Source: Actinomycetota bacterium (lineage in GTDB: Bacteria; Actinomycetota; Thermoleophilia; Gaiellales; Gaiellaceae). Taken from it: a stretch of 51,834 nucleotides of DNA. The stretch is from positions 1 to 51,834 of the forward strand of contig JACCXC010000210.1 in NCBI GenBank assembly GCA_013697275.1, written 5' to 3'. The position numbers and the translations under genes are program-made. Below, in pieces: positions 35,638 to 44,705 of this stretch (position 1 is the first letter of the stretch; every line of letters begins with the position of its first letter). Under the pieces are notes generated by a model. The model did not search any database. It worked only from the letters and a program-made list of their open reading frames with translations, and was not told the origin of the DNA.

Positions 35638-36794
35638 CGCGTCTTCTCCACGCGAGCCGCGAACCCGCCCTCGGCTACGGCGACATCGACGCGCGTCCCC
35701 GGGCTGAGCGCGGCCGCCCGGCGGACGATCCCCTCCTCGGTCCGGACGATGGCGTACCCTCGAGCCAATGTTGCCTCCGGAGACAATGCGGAGAGCCGCC
35801 CCGCCAGCGCCTCGACGGCTGCTCGCTTCCGTTCAACGAGCGCTCCCGGTGCGCGGGCGAGCCGCAGGGCGTCCGCCTCCAGGCGCTCGCGCGCACGCAC
35901 ATACGTACGGCGAGACTCGCGCTCGAGAGCCTCCCGGAGCGACCCGAGGCGGGCGCGCAGCTCCTGCTCGTCGGGAACGACCAGGCGTGCCGCGGCCGTG
36001 GGAGTCGAGGCCCGCGCGTCGGCCGCAAGATCGCAGAGGGGGGTGTCCTGCTCGTGCCCGACAGCCGAGACGATGGGCACCGGCGAGCCGGCCACCGCCC
36101 GGACGACGCGCTCATCGCTGAAGGGAAGCAGATCCTCGAAGCTCCCGCCTCCGCGCGCGAGGACGATCACGTCGACCTCGGGCTGCTCTGCAACCGCGCG
36201 CAGCGTGGCGGCGAGGGCGGGCGCGGCACGAGGCCCCTGGACGAGCGTCTCGGCTACGACGATCCGAGCGGCCGGAAAGCGGGCCTGTACCGCGGTGACG
36301 AAATCGCGCTTGGCCGCAGCCTCGTTGCCTGTTACGAGCGCGACCCGGCGCGGAAAGAGCGGGAGCCGACGCTTGCGCCCTGAATCGAAGAGCCCCTCCG
36401 CGGCAAGTGTGCGCTTGAGGCGCTCGATCCCTGCCAGCAGGGCACCGAGACCGAGCGGCTCGAGCGAGAGCGCCCTCAGGCGGAACGTCCCGCGCGCGGC
36501 GAAGAGCTCGGGCCGCCCGAAGACGTGGACGGTCATGCCGTCCACGAGGTCGAGCCGAAGTGCGTCGAAGCCGCCTCGCGGCATCGACACGGGCAGACAC
36601 GAGCCGTCGCTCGGATCCTTGAGCGTGAAGAAGACGCTCTGCCACCCCGCTTGGCGGCGAAGCTCGGTCACCTCGCCCTCGACCCAGACGGTCGGCAGGC
36701 GCTCGATCCAGGAGGCGACCCCGCGGTTGAACGACGAAACCGGATACACCTTCCGGTCGCCGTAGACGAGCGGCTCTTGCTTCACGAGGCTCAA
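35634..36794 (-). CDS. xseA: Exodeoxyribonuclease VII large subunit
   Basis: FNRGVASWIERLPTVWVEGEVTELRRQAGWQSVFFTLKDPS...VDVIVLARGGGSFEDLLPFSDERVVRAVAGSPVPIVSAVGHEQDTPLCDLAADARASTPTAAARLV. Confidence 0.96.
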   Translation of the reverse strand: MSLVKQEPLVYGDRKVYPVSSFNRGVASWIERLPTVWVEGEVTELRRQAGWQSVFFTLKDPSDGSCLPVSMPRGGFDALRLDLVDGMTVHVFGRPELFAARGTFRLRALSLEPLGLGALLAGIERLKRTLAAEGLFDSGRKRRLPLFPRRVALVTGNEAAAKRDFVTAVQARFPAARIVVAETLVQGPRAAPALAATLRAVAEQPEVDVIVLARGGGSFEDLLPFSDERVVRAVAGSPVPIVSAVGHEQDTPLCDLAADARASTPTAAARLVVPDEQELRARLGSLREALERESRRTYVRARERLEADALRLARAPGALVERKRAAVEALAGRLSALSPEATLARGYAIVRTEEGIVRRAAALSPGTRVDVAVAEGGFAARVEKTR

Positions 36795-36894
36795 TCTAGC
36801 CGCGGCCAGCGCACTCTCCGGACCGCAAGGTTCGGCCGCGTCCAGCGTCCAACTAGAGGACCGGCGCGCTACGACGGCGCGGCCGGCTGCGCCA

Positions 36895-37122
36895 ATGCGA
36901 TTCCGACTCAGCGATGCGGAAGCGGTGAAGGATCTCGTCCGCTTTTTCAGGCGGCGGGACTACCTTGCCGTCGAAGCGGAGCCAGGCGTGGTCGAGGTCG
37001 TGCCCATCGACGCCGTGAGCGAGGTTGCCGGGCGCGCGCGGACGTTGCTGGACCTCAAGGCCTGGAAGGCGGAGCATCCCGACGTCACGATCGAGCCCGT
37101 CAACGGGCCGGTTCCGCTCTGA
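36895..37122 (+). CDS. Small hypothetical protein
   Basis: MRFRLSDAEAVKDLVRFFRRRDYLAVEAEPGVVEVVPIDAVSEVAGRARTLLDLKAWKAEHPDVTIEPVNGPVPL. Confidence 0.7.
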   Translation: MRFRLSDAEAVKDLVRFFRRRDYLAVEAEPGVVEVVPIDAVSEVAGRARTLLDLKAWKAEHPDVTIEPVNGPVPL

Positions 37123-37137
37123 AGCGTCGGTGAGCGG

Positions 37138-37359
37138 CTAGAGCAGGATCTCGGCCGCGAGCTCGGGGCGGCAACTGTAGTTGACGACCAGCGTGACCGC
37201 CTCGTGCAGGTCAGCGCCCGACTGGGCGATCCGCTCGGCGAGCGGCAGCGGGTAGCCGGCTTCGATCAGGACGTGTAACCGCCAGCTCTCGACCTTCGCG
37301 CGCTCGTCGCGCTCGATTTCGACGGTCGTGACGTCCTCCATGAGCTCAAGCTCCTCCAC
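37138..37359 (-). CDS. Small hypothetical protein
   Basis: MEELELMEDVTTVEIERDERAKVESWRLHVLIEAGYPLPLAERIAQSGADLHEAVTLVVNYSCRPELAAEILL. Confidence 0.65.
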   Translation of the reverse strand: MEELELMEDVTTVEIERDERAKVESWRLHVLIEAGYPLPLAERIAQSGADLHEAVTLVVNYSCRPELAAEILL

Positions 37360-37644
37360 GCCTGGCCTGTTCGTTCTCGTTCCGACGATCCCTGCCCGGG
37401 AAAGTTGTTCAGAACCGTCAGAGGATTCGACGTACGTCGCTCGACGTCGGGGCGGGGCCCAGCCCGCAGACCGGCTGCGATCAGTCGCCTACGAACGCGT
37501 TCGCGACCATCAGCGCTTCCTCGCGACGAGAGGTATGCGGCGGCCCCTGAACAACCACCTCAATGGCGCTTCGGGCTCGAAAACACGTGTGTAGCGAGTT
37601 CCGCGCGGCCGACTGGTCTCGCTGCTTCGTCAAGCCCCGCTGTT

Positions 37645-38976
37645 CTAGACGTCTGCGGCGCGAATCGTGCGCCCCAGCGCCTCGAGCTTGGCAGTCACCT
37701 CGGTCTCGATCTGGAGCTCGAACGCCTCGATGCGCCGCTCGGCATCGACCAGCGCTTCGTTCAGGCGGTCGGTAACCATGCGAAGACGCTCCGCCGAGAC
37801 CTCGTGCTGCACCTCGGCGGCGCGCGTGATCTCGCCGATTCGCCGCTCGAGCTTCCCAGCCGTTCCCTGTGCGACCTCGGTGATCCGGTCGGCGACCTCC
37901 TTCTCCGCCCGCCGGGCGAACTGCTCCATTGCCTTGTCCAGCTCGTGGGAGAGACGCTGCGCCGACTTCTCCCGCGACTGCTTGATCTGGGAGTCGAACC
38001 GTCGCTCCGCCTCGTCGGCGAGCCGTCCCGCCGCGCGGTCGAGCGCGCGCTCGAGGTTCTCGCGTTGGCGGCGTTCGACGTCGGCGAAGATCGCGGCCAC
38101 GCGGGTGAGCGACTCTGCCTCCTCCCGGTCCACGGACTCACGGACGACCCGTTCGTGGTCGCGCAGCCGAGTCGCGAGCTCCTGGAGCGCGCGCCGGCGC
38201 TCGTCCGTGTGGATCTCCATCTCAGATCGCCCCTCCTCCAGCACCTCGCGGCCGACCTGCTGGAGCTCCGTTCGCAGACGCGCGAGAGCGGCCTGCTGCT
38301 CCTCGTTCATCGTCCGCAGGTAATCCGAGTCCGCGGCGAGCCGAGCCTCGTACGACTTGATTGCCTCGCCCTGGCGCTGCGCGAGCTGGTTCAGCCGCGC
38401 CTCGAGCGCGCGTTGCCCCCGGTCGAGGTCGGCAGCCCAGGCAGCCAGCCGCTGCTCGAGCCGCTCCTGGACCTGCTCGATCGACTGCGAGAGCTCGGCC
38501 CGCGCACGATCGGCCTGGCGCGCGATCAGGTCGCGCCGCTCGGTCGTCAGCTTCCGCTCCTGCTGCCCGAGGAGGTGGCTGGCGTTCGCTCGCTCGCGGG
38601 AGAGAGTCTGCTCGAGGTCACGAGTCCTCTCCCCTGCATGCGCGTCGAGCATGGCCGAGATTCGCTCCTCACCCGCGGCGACGAGGCGCTCCTCGTCCTC
38701 CAGGCGCCCGAGCCCGCGCACCAGCGCCACGAGGCCGAGCTCCGCGACTGCGGCCGCTCCGAGCCCGCCGAGCGCGAGGACGATCGGCTCCGTCTTCGTG
38801 AACCGGTCAACCAGGTTGATGCCAAGCGCAACCCCCGCCGCGGCGGCCCCGAGCGCGAGAAGCCCTGTCAGAAGCAGGAGCGCCCGAGTCGAGATGCGCC
38901 GCAAGCAAGCGAGGAGGAACGAGAGCCCGAGCCCGGCGAGCCCGACCGCGAAGGCACCATAGAACACGTATTCCAC
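37645..38976 (-). CDS. Membrane-anchored long coiled-coil protein
   Basis: Two N-terminal TM segments (YVFYGAFAVGLAGLGLSFLLACLRR, ALLLLTGLLALGAAAAGVALGINL) then about 350 aa of Glu/Arg/Gln/Ala-rich heptad-like sequence. Confidence 0.8.
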   Translation of the reverse strand: MEYVFYGAFAVGLAGLGLSFLLACLRRISTRALLLLTGLLALGAAAAGVALGINLVDRFTKTEPIVLALGGLGAAAVAELGLVALVRGLGRLEDEERLVAAGEERISAMLDAHAGERTRDLEQTLSRERANASHLLGQQERKLTTERRDLIARQADRARAELSQSIEQVQERLEQRLAAWAADLDRGQRALEARLNQLAQRQGEAIKSYEARLAADSDYLRTMNEEQQAALARLRTELQQVGREVLEEGRSEMEIHTDERRRALQELATRLRDHERVVRESVDREEAESLTRVAAIFADVERRQRENLERALDRAAGRLADEAERRFDSQIKQSREKSAQRLSHELDKAMEQFARRAEKEVADRITEVAQGTAGKLERRIGEITRAAEVQHEVSAERLRMVTDRLNEALVDAERRIEAFELQIETEVTAKLEALGRTIRAADV

Positions 38977-39012
38977 GGGATGAACTGTACGGCGTCGGCT
39001 CGGGCGTCGAGG

Positions 39013-40158
39013 CTACGCCGCGGGCGCTTCGTCTGCGCCCGCACGCTGACGGAAGCGCTCGAGCGCGGCCTGCGCGACCCGCCCGGCGAGCTCGTCCGAG
39101 GAGTCGCCCGCGCCCCCGCCCGTGTACGTCATGACGGCGACGACGAAGACTCCGCCGCGCCAGTACACGAGACCCGCGTCGTGTCGCGCGTCCGAGACCC
39201 AGCCGGCCTTGTGCGGGACCACCGCGACCTTCGAGACGTAACGGTCGAGCTTCCCGCGATCGGCCGAGTGGGCAAGGATCCAGAGCAGGAACCGAGCATC
39301 GTCAGGCGTGAACGACCCGCTCACGCCCTCGATCAACGGCCCGCCGCCTCCGGCGGCGAGGTGCACGAAGCGGTGGAGCTCGGCGAGGTCGTGCGCGGTC
39401 GTGTACTTGCCCTCGAAGCTCGGCTGGTCTTCGGTCCTGAGCGGAATCGGCGCTCCATCAGCGCCGGTCAGGAAGCCGCCGTAGAGGTGCGAATCCCCGA
39501 GACCGAGGGCCCCCAGAGTCTCGTTGACGAGCCCGGCGCCGCCCTCGTCGCTTCCCCCGAGCCAGCGGAGCAACTCGTTCGCAGCCGCGTTGTCGGAGTG
39601 CACGAGCATGAGCTCGAGGAGACGGTCGAGGTCGGACGTCGGCGACGGCCGCTCCTTCAGGCGCCGCAGCACTTCGACGGCGATCGCGAGCTTCACCGTC
39701 GAGGCGGCCGGGAAGCGCGCGGTCGCGTTCCACGCGGCACCCGCCCCCGTGCGGAGATCCTGGACGTACACGGCCGAGATCCCCGGAAAGTCGTCCACGA
39801 GCGCGTCGATCCGGCGCGCCAGCGCTCCATCCGCGTGCGGGCGGCCGGACGCCCCGGCCGCGCGGCGCGAGAGGCCGAAGACAGGCCCGATCGCGGTCAC
39901 GGCGCGGTTCCCGAGCGCGTCTCGCGCCACGACTCGAACCTGCGCGTCGGCGGCGGGAAGCTTCACGTGGAGCGAGAAGCGTCTCCCCTGCACGCGGGCC
40001 TGCGCGGCGGGTCTGCCGTTTACGAGGACCGCCACGGTGTCGGTTCCTCTCCCGACCGTGCCGGCGACCTGACCAAAGGAGATCTCCCGCGGCGCGGGGG
40101 CCACGAGCGCCGGCCGGTCGACGTGCGCCGGCACCTCGACGGGAAGCGCGAAAGCCAT
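39013..40158 (-). CDS. Class A beta-lactamase-like serine hydrolase with N-terminal Ig/bacterial-Ig-like segment
   Basis: MAFALPVEVPAHVDRPALVAPAPREISFGQVAGTVGRGTDTVAVLVNGRPA...RFPAASTVKLAIAVEVLRRL (SxxK)...MLVHSDNAAANELLRWLGG (SDN)...VPHKAGWVSDARHDAGLVYW (KxG). Confidence 0.88.
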   Translation of the reverse strand: MAFALPVEVPAHVDRPALVAPAPREISFGQVAGTVGRGTDTVAVLVNGRPAAQARVQGRRFSLHVKLPAADAQVRVVARDALGNRAVTAIGPVFGLSRRAAGASGRPHADGALARRIDALVDDFPGISAVYVQDLRTGAGAAWNATARFPAASTVKLAIAVEVLRRLKERPSPTSDLDRLLELMLVHSDNAAANELLRWLGGSDEGGAGLVNETLGALGLGDSHLYGGFLTGADGAPIPLRTEDQPSFEGKYTTAHDLAELHRFVHLAAGGGGPLIEGVSGSFTPDDARFLLWILAHSADRGKLDRYVSKVAVVPHKAGWVSDARHDAGLVYWRGGVFVVAVMTYTGGGAGDSSDELAGRVAQAALERFRQRAGADEAPAA

Positions 40159-40185
40159 GACGGGCCCGAGGCTATCGTTCGCGAT

Positions 40186-40734
40186 GTGCCGCTCGCGGAC
40201 GAGATCGCGCGAGCCCGCGAGGCCGCGCTTCGGTTCGCGGACGGGGGCGAGGAGCTCGTGGGCGTGATTCCGACGGAGCCCGCTCCGGGTGGGCGCGTGT
40301 ACCTCTGCGCCTACGCACGGGGCGAGGAGCGCCGCTGGCTCGCCCTGGACGAAACGGGCGGGCCCGTGGCCGAGCGCCAGCGCGTGCGAGACGTGGTCTC
40401 GGTCGCTGCCCTGTGCGAGCTCGCGGAGGAGAACGCGGGCGGCGGCGACCTCGGCGAGCTCCGGGCTCGCCTGGTCGAGATCCGCCTGACGGAGGATCCA
40501 GAGGGGATCGAGGACGCTGAGGTAGCGGCCGCCGAGCTCCAGGGGACGATCCAAGAGGCGCCCCGCGTCGCAACGCTCGCCTACCTCGACGCGATCGGCC
40601 TCGCAGCAGCGAGACTCGAGCAGGCGCTAGGCGGCCACGGCTCGCCGTTCGCCGAAGCGATGAAGGTCGGCATGGGCGCCGCGGAGGAGCTCACGGCCGA
40701 GGTGGAACAGTCTTACAAGACCGCGCTCGGCTAG
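40186..40734 (+). CDS. Hypothetical protein
   Basis: GTG start; VPLADEIARAREAALRFADGGEELVGVIPTEPAPGGRVYLCAYARGEERRWLALDETGGPVAERQRVRDVVSVAALCELAEENA... Confidence 0.75.
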   Translation: MPLADEIARAREAALRFADGGEELVGVIPTEPAPGGRVYLCAYARGEERRWLALDETGGPVAERQRVRDVVSVAALCELAEENAGGGDLGELRARLVEIRLTEDPEGIEDAEVAAAELQGTIQEAPRVATLAYLDAIGLAAARLEQALGGHGSPFAEAMKVGMGAAEELTAEVEQSYKTALG

Positions 40735-40754
40735 GGCGCGAGGAAGGAGTCACG

Positions 40755-41048
40755 ATGGAAGGTGGATTCGGCTTCCCGCTCGGAGGTGACCCGGAGGATC
40801 TGATGCGCGGCCTGCGCGAGTTCGCCGAGCGTCAGACCGAAGCGGTGCAGGAGTCACAGCGCGAGCAGTTCGCCACGCTGACGCTGAACACGGCGGTCGA
40901 GCTGACGGGCGCAGCGCTCAAGCGGATGGACGTCCAGGGCACGCCCGACGAGCAGGCGCTCGCGCTGCGAGACGCGATGCGGGTCTTGTTCCCGGAGGCC
41001 GTCGGGCTGGTCTCGGCTGCTCGCAAGGGCTTCATGCGAGAGGCCTAG
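40755..41048 (+). CDS. Hypothetical protein
   Basis: MEGGFGFPLGGDPEDLMRGLREFAERQTEAVQESQREQFATLTLNTAVELTGAALKRMDVQGTPDEQALALRDAMRVLFPEAVGLVSAARKGFMREA; RBS GAAGGAG. Confidence 0.75.
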   Translation: MEGGFGFPLGGDPEDLMRGLREFAERQTEAVQESQREQFATLTLNTAVELTGAALKRMDVQGTPDEQALALRDAMRVLFPEAVGLVSAARKGFMREA

Positions 41049-41108
41049 GGTTTAGACCCGCAAGATACGCCTACGGGCCAATAGCGGGACCGGCCGGCAG
41101 CCCAGAAG

Positions 41109-41393
41109 ATGGCCGCCATGGTCACGGTTCAGCAAGAGCGGTTCACCGTCCGCCAGCGGCAAGTCGTTCACCTGATCGCCAAAGGGTGCTCGAACGCCGA
41201 GATCGCGGACCGGCTCGGCATCTCGCCCCGTACTGCGAAGGCCCATTCCGACACGCTCCGCATCAAGCTGCGGGTGCCCCGCCGGCGACAAATCCCGGCA
41301 GCCTTCCGCGACGCGACCGGCGAAGACCCGCACGAGCCAGAAAGCCTCTCCCGGGCGGTCGGCGAGCGCGAAGCGCCCGCCCGGCCAACCTAG
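41109..41393 (+). CDS. Small LuxR-type HTH protein (no receiver domain)
   Basis: VTVQQERFTVRQRQVVHLIAKGCSNAEIADRLGISPRTAKAHSDTLRIKLRVPRRRQIPAAF (LuxR HTH). Confidence 0.85.
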   Translation: MAAMVTVQQERFTVRQRQVVHLIAKGCSNAEIADRLGISPRTAKAHSDTLRIKLRVPRRRQIPAAFRDATGEDPHEPESLSRAVGEREAPARPT

Positions 41394-41417
41394 CCCGCGG
41401 CGAGGGGATGACGGCAC

Positions 41418-41444
41418 CGCGCCCGCCGCCTAGCGGCGGGCGCG
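41418..41444 (+). terminator. Probable hairpin terminator
   Basis: CGCGCCCGCCGC-CTA-GCGGCGGGCGCG, 12-bp perfect stem 25 nt downstream of the 41109-41393 stop. Confidence 0.65.
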
Positions 41445-41502
41445 GAATCCCAAAAAGACCTGGTGAGGCACTCGGAGCCACGATATTGTCGGTTGCTCCT
41501 CC

Positions 41503-44022
41503 ATGATCAACACACTCGGCGTTTCGCCGCCGCGCCTCTTCCGGCGCCATGTACCACGCGCGCGTCTGACACAGATGCTTGACCAGGTCGGCGCAAGGGC
41601 AATTATCCTGAATGCGCCGGCCGGGTACGGCAAGACAACGCTGGCGGCCGAATGGTTGCAAGGTCGCGATCAAGCTTGGCATCGAGCCACGGTCGCATCA
41701 GCGGACGTAGCCGCTTTCTCGCTCGGACTAGCCCACGCGGCATCACATCTGATCGCGGTAGGCGACGGACTTCGGGCACGCTTGGGGGTGCGGGAAGAGC
41801 CAGCGGAGACACGAGCCCTGGCGCAACTTCTGGCAGAAGATCTCGCCGACTGGCCAACAGCAGCCTGGCTGGTCATTGATGATTATCAGAACCTGGTCGA
41901 GTCCGAGGCGGCGGAAGAGTTTACGGACGAGCTCATCACGCGATCTTCCCTCAACGTCTTCATCACTACCCGTCAGCGACCTGAGTGGGCCAGCGCACGT
42001 CGAATAGCCTCCGGGGAGATCCTAGAACTTTCGCGAAGCCAGCTTGCGATGACTAGCAGCGAAGCAGCCGCAGTTCTCGTGGATTTTGAACCGAGGCGAG
42101 CTCAAGAAGTTATCGACCGGGCGAACGGATGGCCGGCCCTCATCGGCCTTGCAGGGACCACAGCTGCAATCGACCTACCGGACTCGTTCATGTCGGAGAC
42201 GCTGTATCGCTACCTTGCCGAAGAGGTCGTGAAGCACCTCCCGCTAGACGTTCAGACTTTCCTGCTGAGAGCCTCTGTGCCGACGCGCCTAGATGTGGCA
42301 TATGCGGGTACCGCCTTCACGCCGCCACAGGCGAAGCGCATTCTACGCGCACTGGATCAGCAAGGCCTGGTTCAGCGGTTTGGGGAGAGTCTACGCTTGC
42401 ACCCGCTTCTCCAGGAGTTTCTACGCAGCAAATTAGAGCTCGAGCAGCCCGCCGAAGCCGCTCAGCTCTATCAACTAGCTATCGAACGGGCGATGACTGC
42501 TGAGGACTGGGACGAAGCGTACGAGCTTGCGAGTCGCGCACGATCACCCGGAGCGATAAGCGCGATAATCCACCAAGCCGCACCTCAGCTCGTTGCCCTA
42601 GGCCGTGTCGAAACCATAGAGAAGTGGCTGCGATCACTACCGTTGCCCTATCGCGCGACGGCCCCCATTCGCCTCGTTCGAGCAGAGATCGCACTACGCC
42701 GAGGCGAATTCTCCCATGCACTCGGTCTCGCAGAGGAGGTGCTCCTCACTTCTACTACTCAACGCGCGACCGCCTGGCTAACCGCAGGTCGGGCCGCTCA
42801 TCTTACTGCCGATGAAGCGAAGGCCCTTCAATACTACGCGAAGGCGCGGGACGCAGCGACGACACGTGAAGAGCGAAGAGATGCGTGCTGGGGAGCGCTA
42901 ATTACGGCTGGCGTGCTCGAGCTTCCCGAGGCGGAGACCTATTTGGAGGAGCTGGAGAAGCAATCGACGGATGACGTCGACGCCAGGCTGCTTCTTGCCG
43001 TCGGTCGCGAAACAGTTGCTGCTCTCACGGGCTCTTTCGCGGCAGTGATGCCTGGAATTAACCAGACCTACTTTCTTTCTCGCCACTCCCAGGACCCCAT
43101 GATACGAACGAATGCGCTGTCCTCAACTGGGTGGTTGAGCCTCCTTGGCGCCGAGTACCTCCAGGCCCGGACGATCGCGAATGAGGCCCTTCAGTACTGC
43201 GAGAAGCTGCGACTCTCGTTCGCGACCCCTTTCTTCTTGGCGATCAGGGGTGCATCCGAGATTGGTATGAGACAGCTAAGCCGGGCACGAGCCACTCTCG
43301 GACAGATGAGCAGGAGCCCGGCATGGGCCGAAGATCCGTTCCTTCAGACAGACTTCGCCAACCTCTGCACAAAGCTGGCGATAACCGCTGGCCACGGATT
43401 GACCTCCGGAGGAGGTTTCCCGTTTCCACATGGCCACCGTTCCGTGCTGGGCGAGAGATACAGTTACATGGCGCTCTCCGAAGTTGGCGTGGGCAATTGG
43501 GAGCGCGCGCGCTCGCTCCTCGAAGAGGCAACGAATACGTCGAGAGCGACGATCGTCGTATTCGCAAGCCGGTGGGTCTCGGTCGTGCTCAGAGCCGCGT
43601 CGGATGAAATAAGCGAGTCCGAAATAGCTTGCGAAGGTGCGGAGCTCTTACAAGAATCGGCCAACGCTGGCTGTCTCGATCCATTCGTCTACGCGTATAG
43701 GTGCTGGCCCAAGCTCCTCCCGCTGATCGCACGCGATGTCGAGGCACTGAAAGTAATCGGTCCTGTCATGACTCGCGCGAATGATCTCAACCTTGCCAAG
43801 GCAATGGGTCTGTCGCTTGCTGACGCAGGAGGCCAGGGTACGCGAATGACGCCTCGCGAAGAGGAGGTTTTTGCACTGGTTCGCGAAGGCGCCTCTAATA
43901 GCGAAATAGCCGCCCGCCTCTTTATAAGCCAGAGCACGGCGAAAGTCCATGTGCGAAATGTCGTAAAGAAGCTTGGGGTCGCTAGTCGGCTCGAGGCAGC
44001 AACACTCAGATGGCCAGAGTGA
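41503..44022 (+). CDS. MalT/LAL-like ATP-dependent LuxR-family transcriptional regulator
   Basis: NAPAGYGKTTLAAEWLQGRDQ (P-loop), AAWLVIDDYQNLVES (Walker B), TPR-like middle, C-terminal MTPREEEVFALVREGASNSEIAARLFISQSTAKVHVRNVVKKLGVASRLEA (LuxR HTH). Confidence 0.93.
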   Translation: MINTLGVSPPRLFRRHVPRARLTQMLDQVGARAIILNAPAGYGKTTLAAEWLQGRDQAWHRATVASADVAAFSLGLAHAASHLIAVGDGLRARLGVREEPAETRALAQLLAEDLADWPTAAWLVIDDYQNLVESEAAEEFTDELITRSSLNVFITTRQRPEWASARRIASGEILELSRSQLAMTSSEAAAVLVDFEPRRAQEVIDRANGWPALIGLAGTTAAIDLPDSFMSETLYRYLAEEVVKHLPLDVQTFLLRASVPTRLDVAYAGTAFTPPQAKRILRALDQQGLVQRFGESLRLHPLLQEFLRSKLELEQPAEAAQLYQLAIERAMTAEDWDEAYELASRARSPGAISAIIHQAAPQLVALGRVETIEKWLRSLPLPYRATAPIRLVRAEIALRRGEFSHALGLAEEVLLTSTTQRATAWLTAGRAAHLTADEAKALQYYAKARDAATTREERRDACWGALITAGVLELPEAETYLEELEKQSTDDVDARLLLAVGRETVAALTGSFAAVMPGINQTYFLSRHSQDPMIRTNALSSTGWLSLLGAEYLQARTIANEALQYCEKLRLSFATPFFLAIRGASEIGMRQLSRARATLGQMSRSPAWAEDPFLQTDFANLCTKLAITAGHGLTSGGGFPFPHGHRSVLGERYSYMALSEVGVGNWERARSLLEEATNTSRATIVVFASRWVSVVLRAASDEISESEIACEGAELLQESANAGCLDPFVYAYRCWPKLLPLIARDVEALKVIGPVMTRANDLNLAKAMGLSLADAGGQGTRMTPREEEVFALVREGASNSEIAARLFISQSTAKVHVRNVVKKLGVASRLEAATLRWPE

Positions 44023-44225
44023 TCATCACGCAGCTGCGGTGAACAGGCTCTCGGTGCCGGAGACAGCCTTTTGGGCCTCGATCGCAAAGTCCGCGCGAGC
44101 TCCAGTGAGGTACGTCAGGGAGGCATTTGACAGAAGCGCCAAGAAGGCGGTGACTACCTTCGCGTCAAACTGACTGTTGATGTTGGCGCGCAACCGTGAA
44201 CAGGCCTCATGAGACGATCGCCGCC

Positions 44226-44580
44226 ATGAGTCGGCTGCTCCTCAGCACTATTCCGCTCTACACGCCGGTCGTGGCCGGCGTCGCGTACGCGTATCGCGAA
44301 GTGTCGCCTTGGACAGTCGTTCTCTTTTTCTTCCCGGCGCTTGCTGCCCAGCGAACTCCTGGTGTTGTATGAGGAGCAGCGCACCCTAGCCCGCGACCTC
44401 CGGCACGCGAACGAGCATTTGGAAGAGGTAAACTTGTCGTTTGCGGCGGCGCTCGTCTCGGCCCTTGACGCGAGAGATCATTATGGGGGTATACCGTTGT
44501 CGCTGCCGTCATCTTCGAGGGAGGATCGTTTTAATGGCTCGTTTGGTCGATCTCGTCGTGCTCTCGCTCGGCGTTCGCGC
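44226..44580 (+). pseudogene. HD-GYP-type phosphohydrolase remnant
   Basis: MSRLLLSTIPLYTPVVAGVAYAYREVSPWTVVLFFFPALAAQR (TM region), 1-nt insertion near 44354, then LLVLYEEQRTLARDLRHANEHLEEVNLSFAAALVSALDARDHY; the following HD portion is lost or shifted. Confidence 0.7.
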
Positions 44581-44689
44581 CGGCAAGAGCTGGTAGAGAG
44601 CAAAGTCTGCGAGTTTCAACAACTGTTGACATCCCTGCGGAGAGGGATTCCACAGTTTGTGGATAACTTGCGCAGCGCTCGGTAGGTTT

Positions 44690-44705
44690 GCCTAGATTTC
44701 TAGGC
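44690..44705 (-). terminator. Small inverted repeat overlapping the LuxR stop codon
   Basis: GCCTAGA-TT-TCTAGGC, perfect 7-bp stem. Confidence 0.35.

Noticed and set aside
39013-40158. Beta-lactamase-like hydrolase as an acquired resistance gene
   Set aside because: Chromosomal housekeeping-like context, high GC and an extra Ig-like domain; cannot be called a resistance determinant from sequence alone.
44039-44205. Direct repeat GTGAACAGGC (44039-44048 and 44196-44205)
   Set aside because: Only 10 bp, two copies, no terminal inverted repeats or transposase; not a mobile element.
44643-44670. Perfect DnaA-box-like TGTGGATAA with an inverted TCCACA core (TTCCACAGTTTGTGGATAAC)
   Set aside because: Single site pair only, no dnaA/dnaN/rpmH or AT-rich unwinding region nearby; not enough to call an origin. 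Probably chance.
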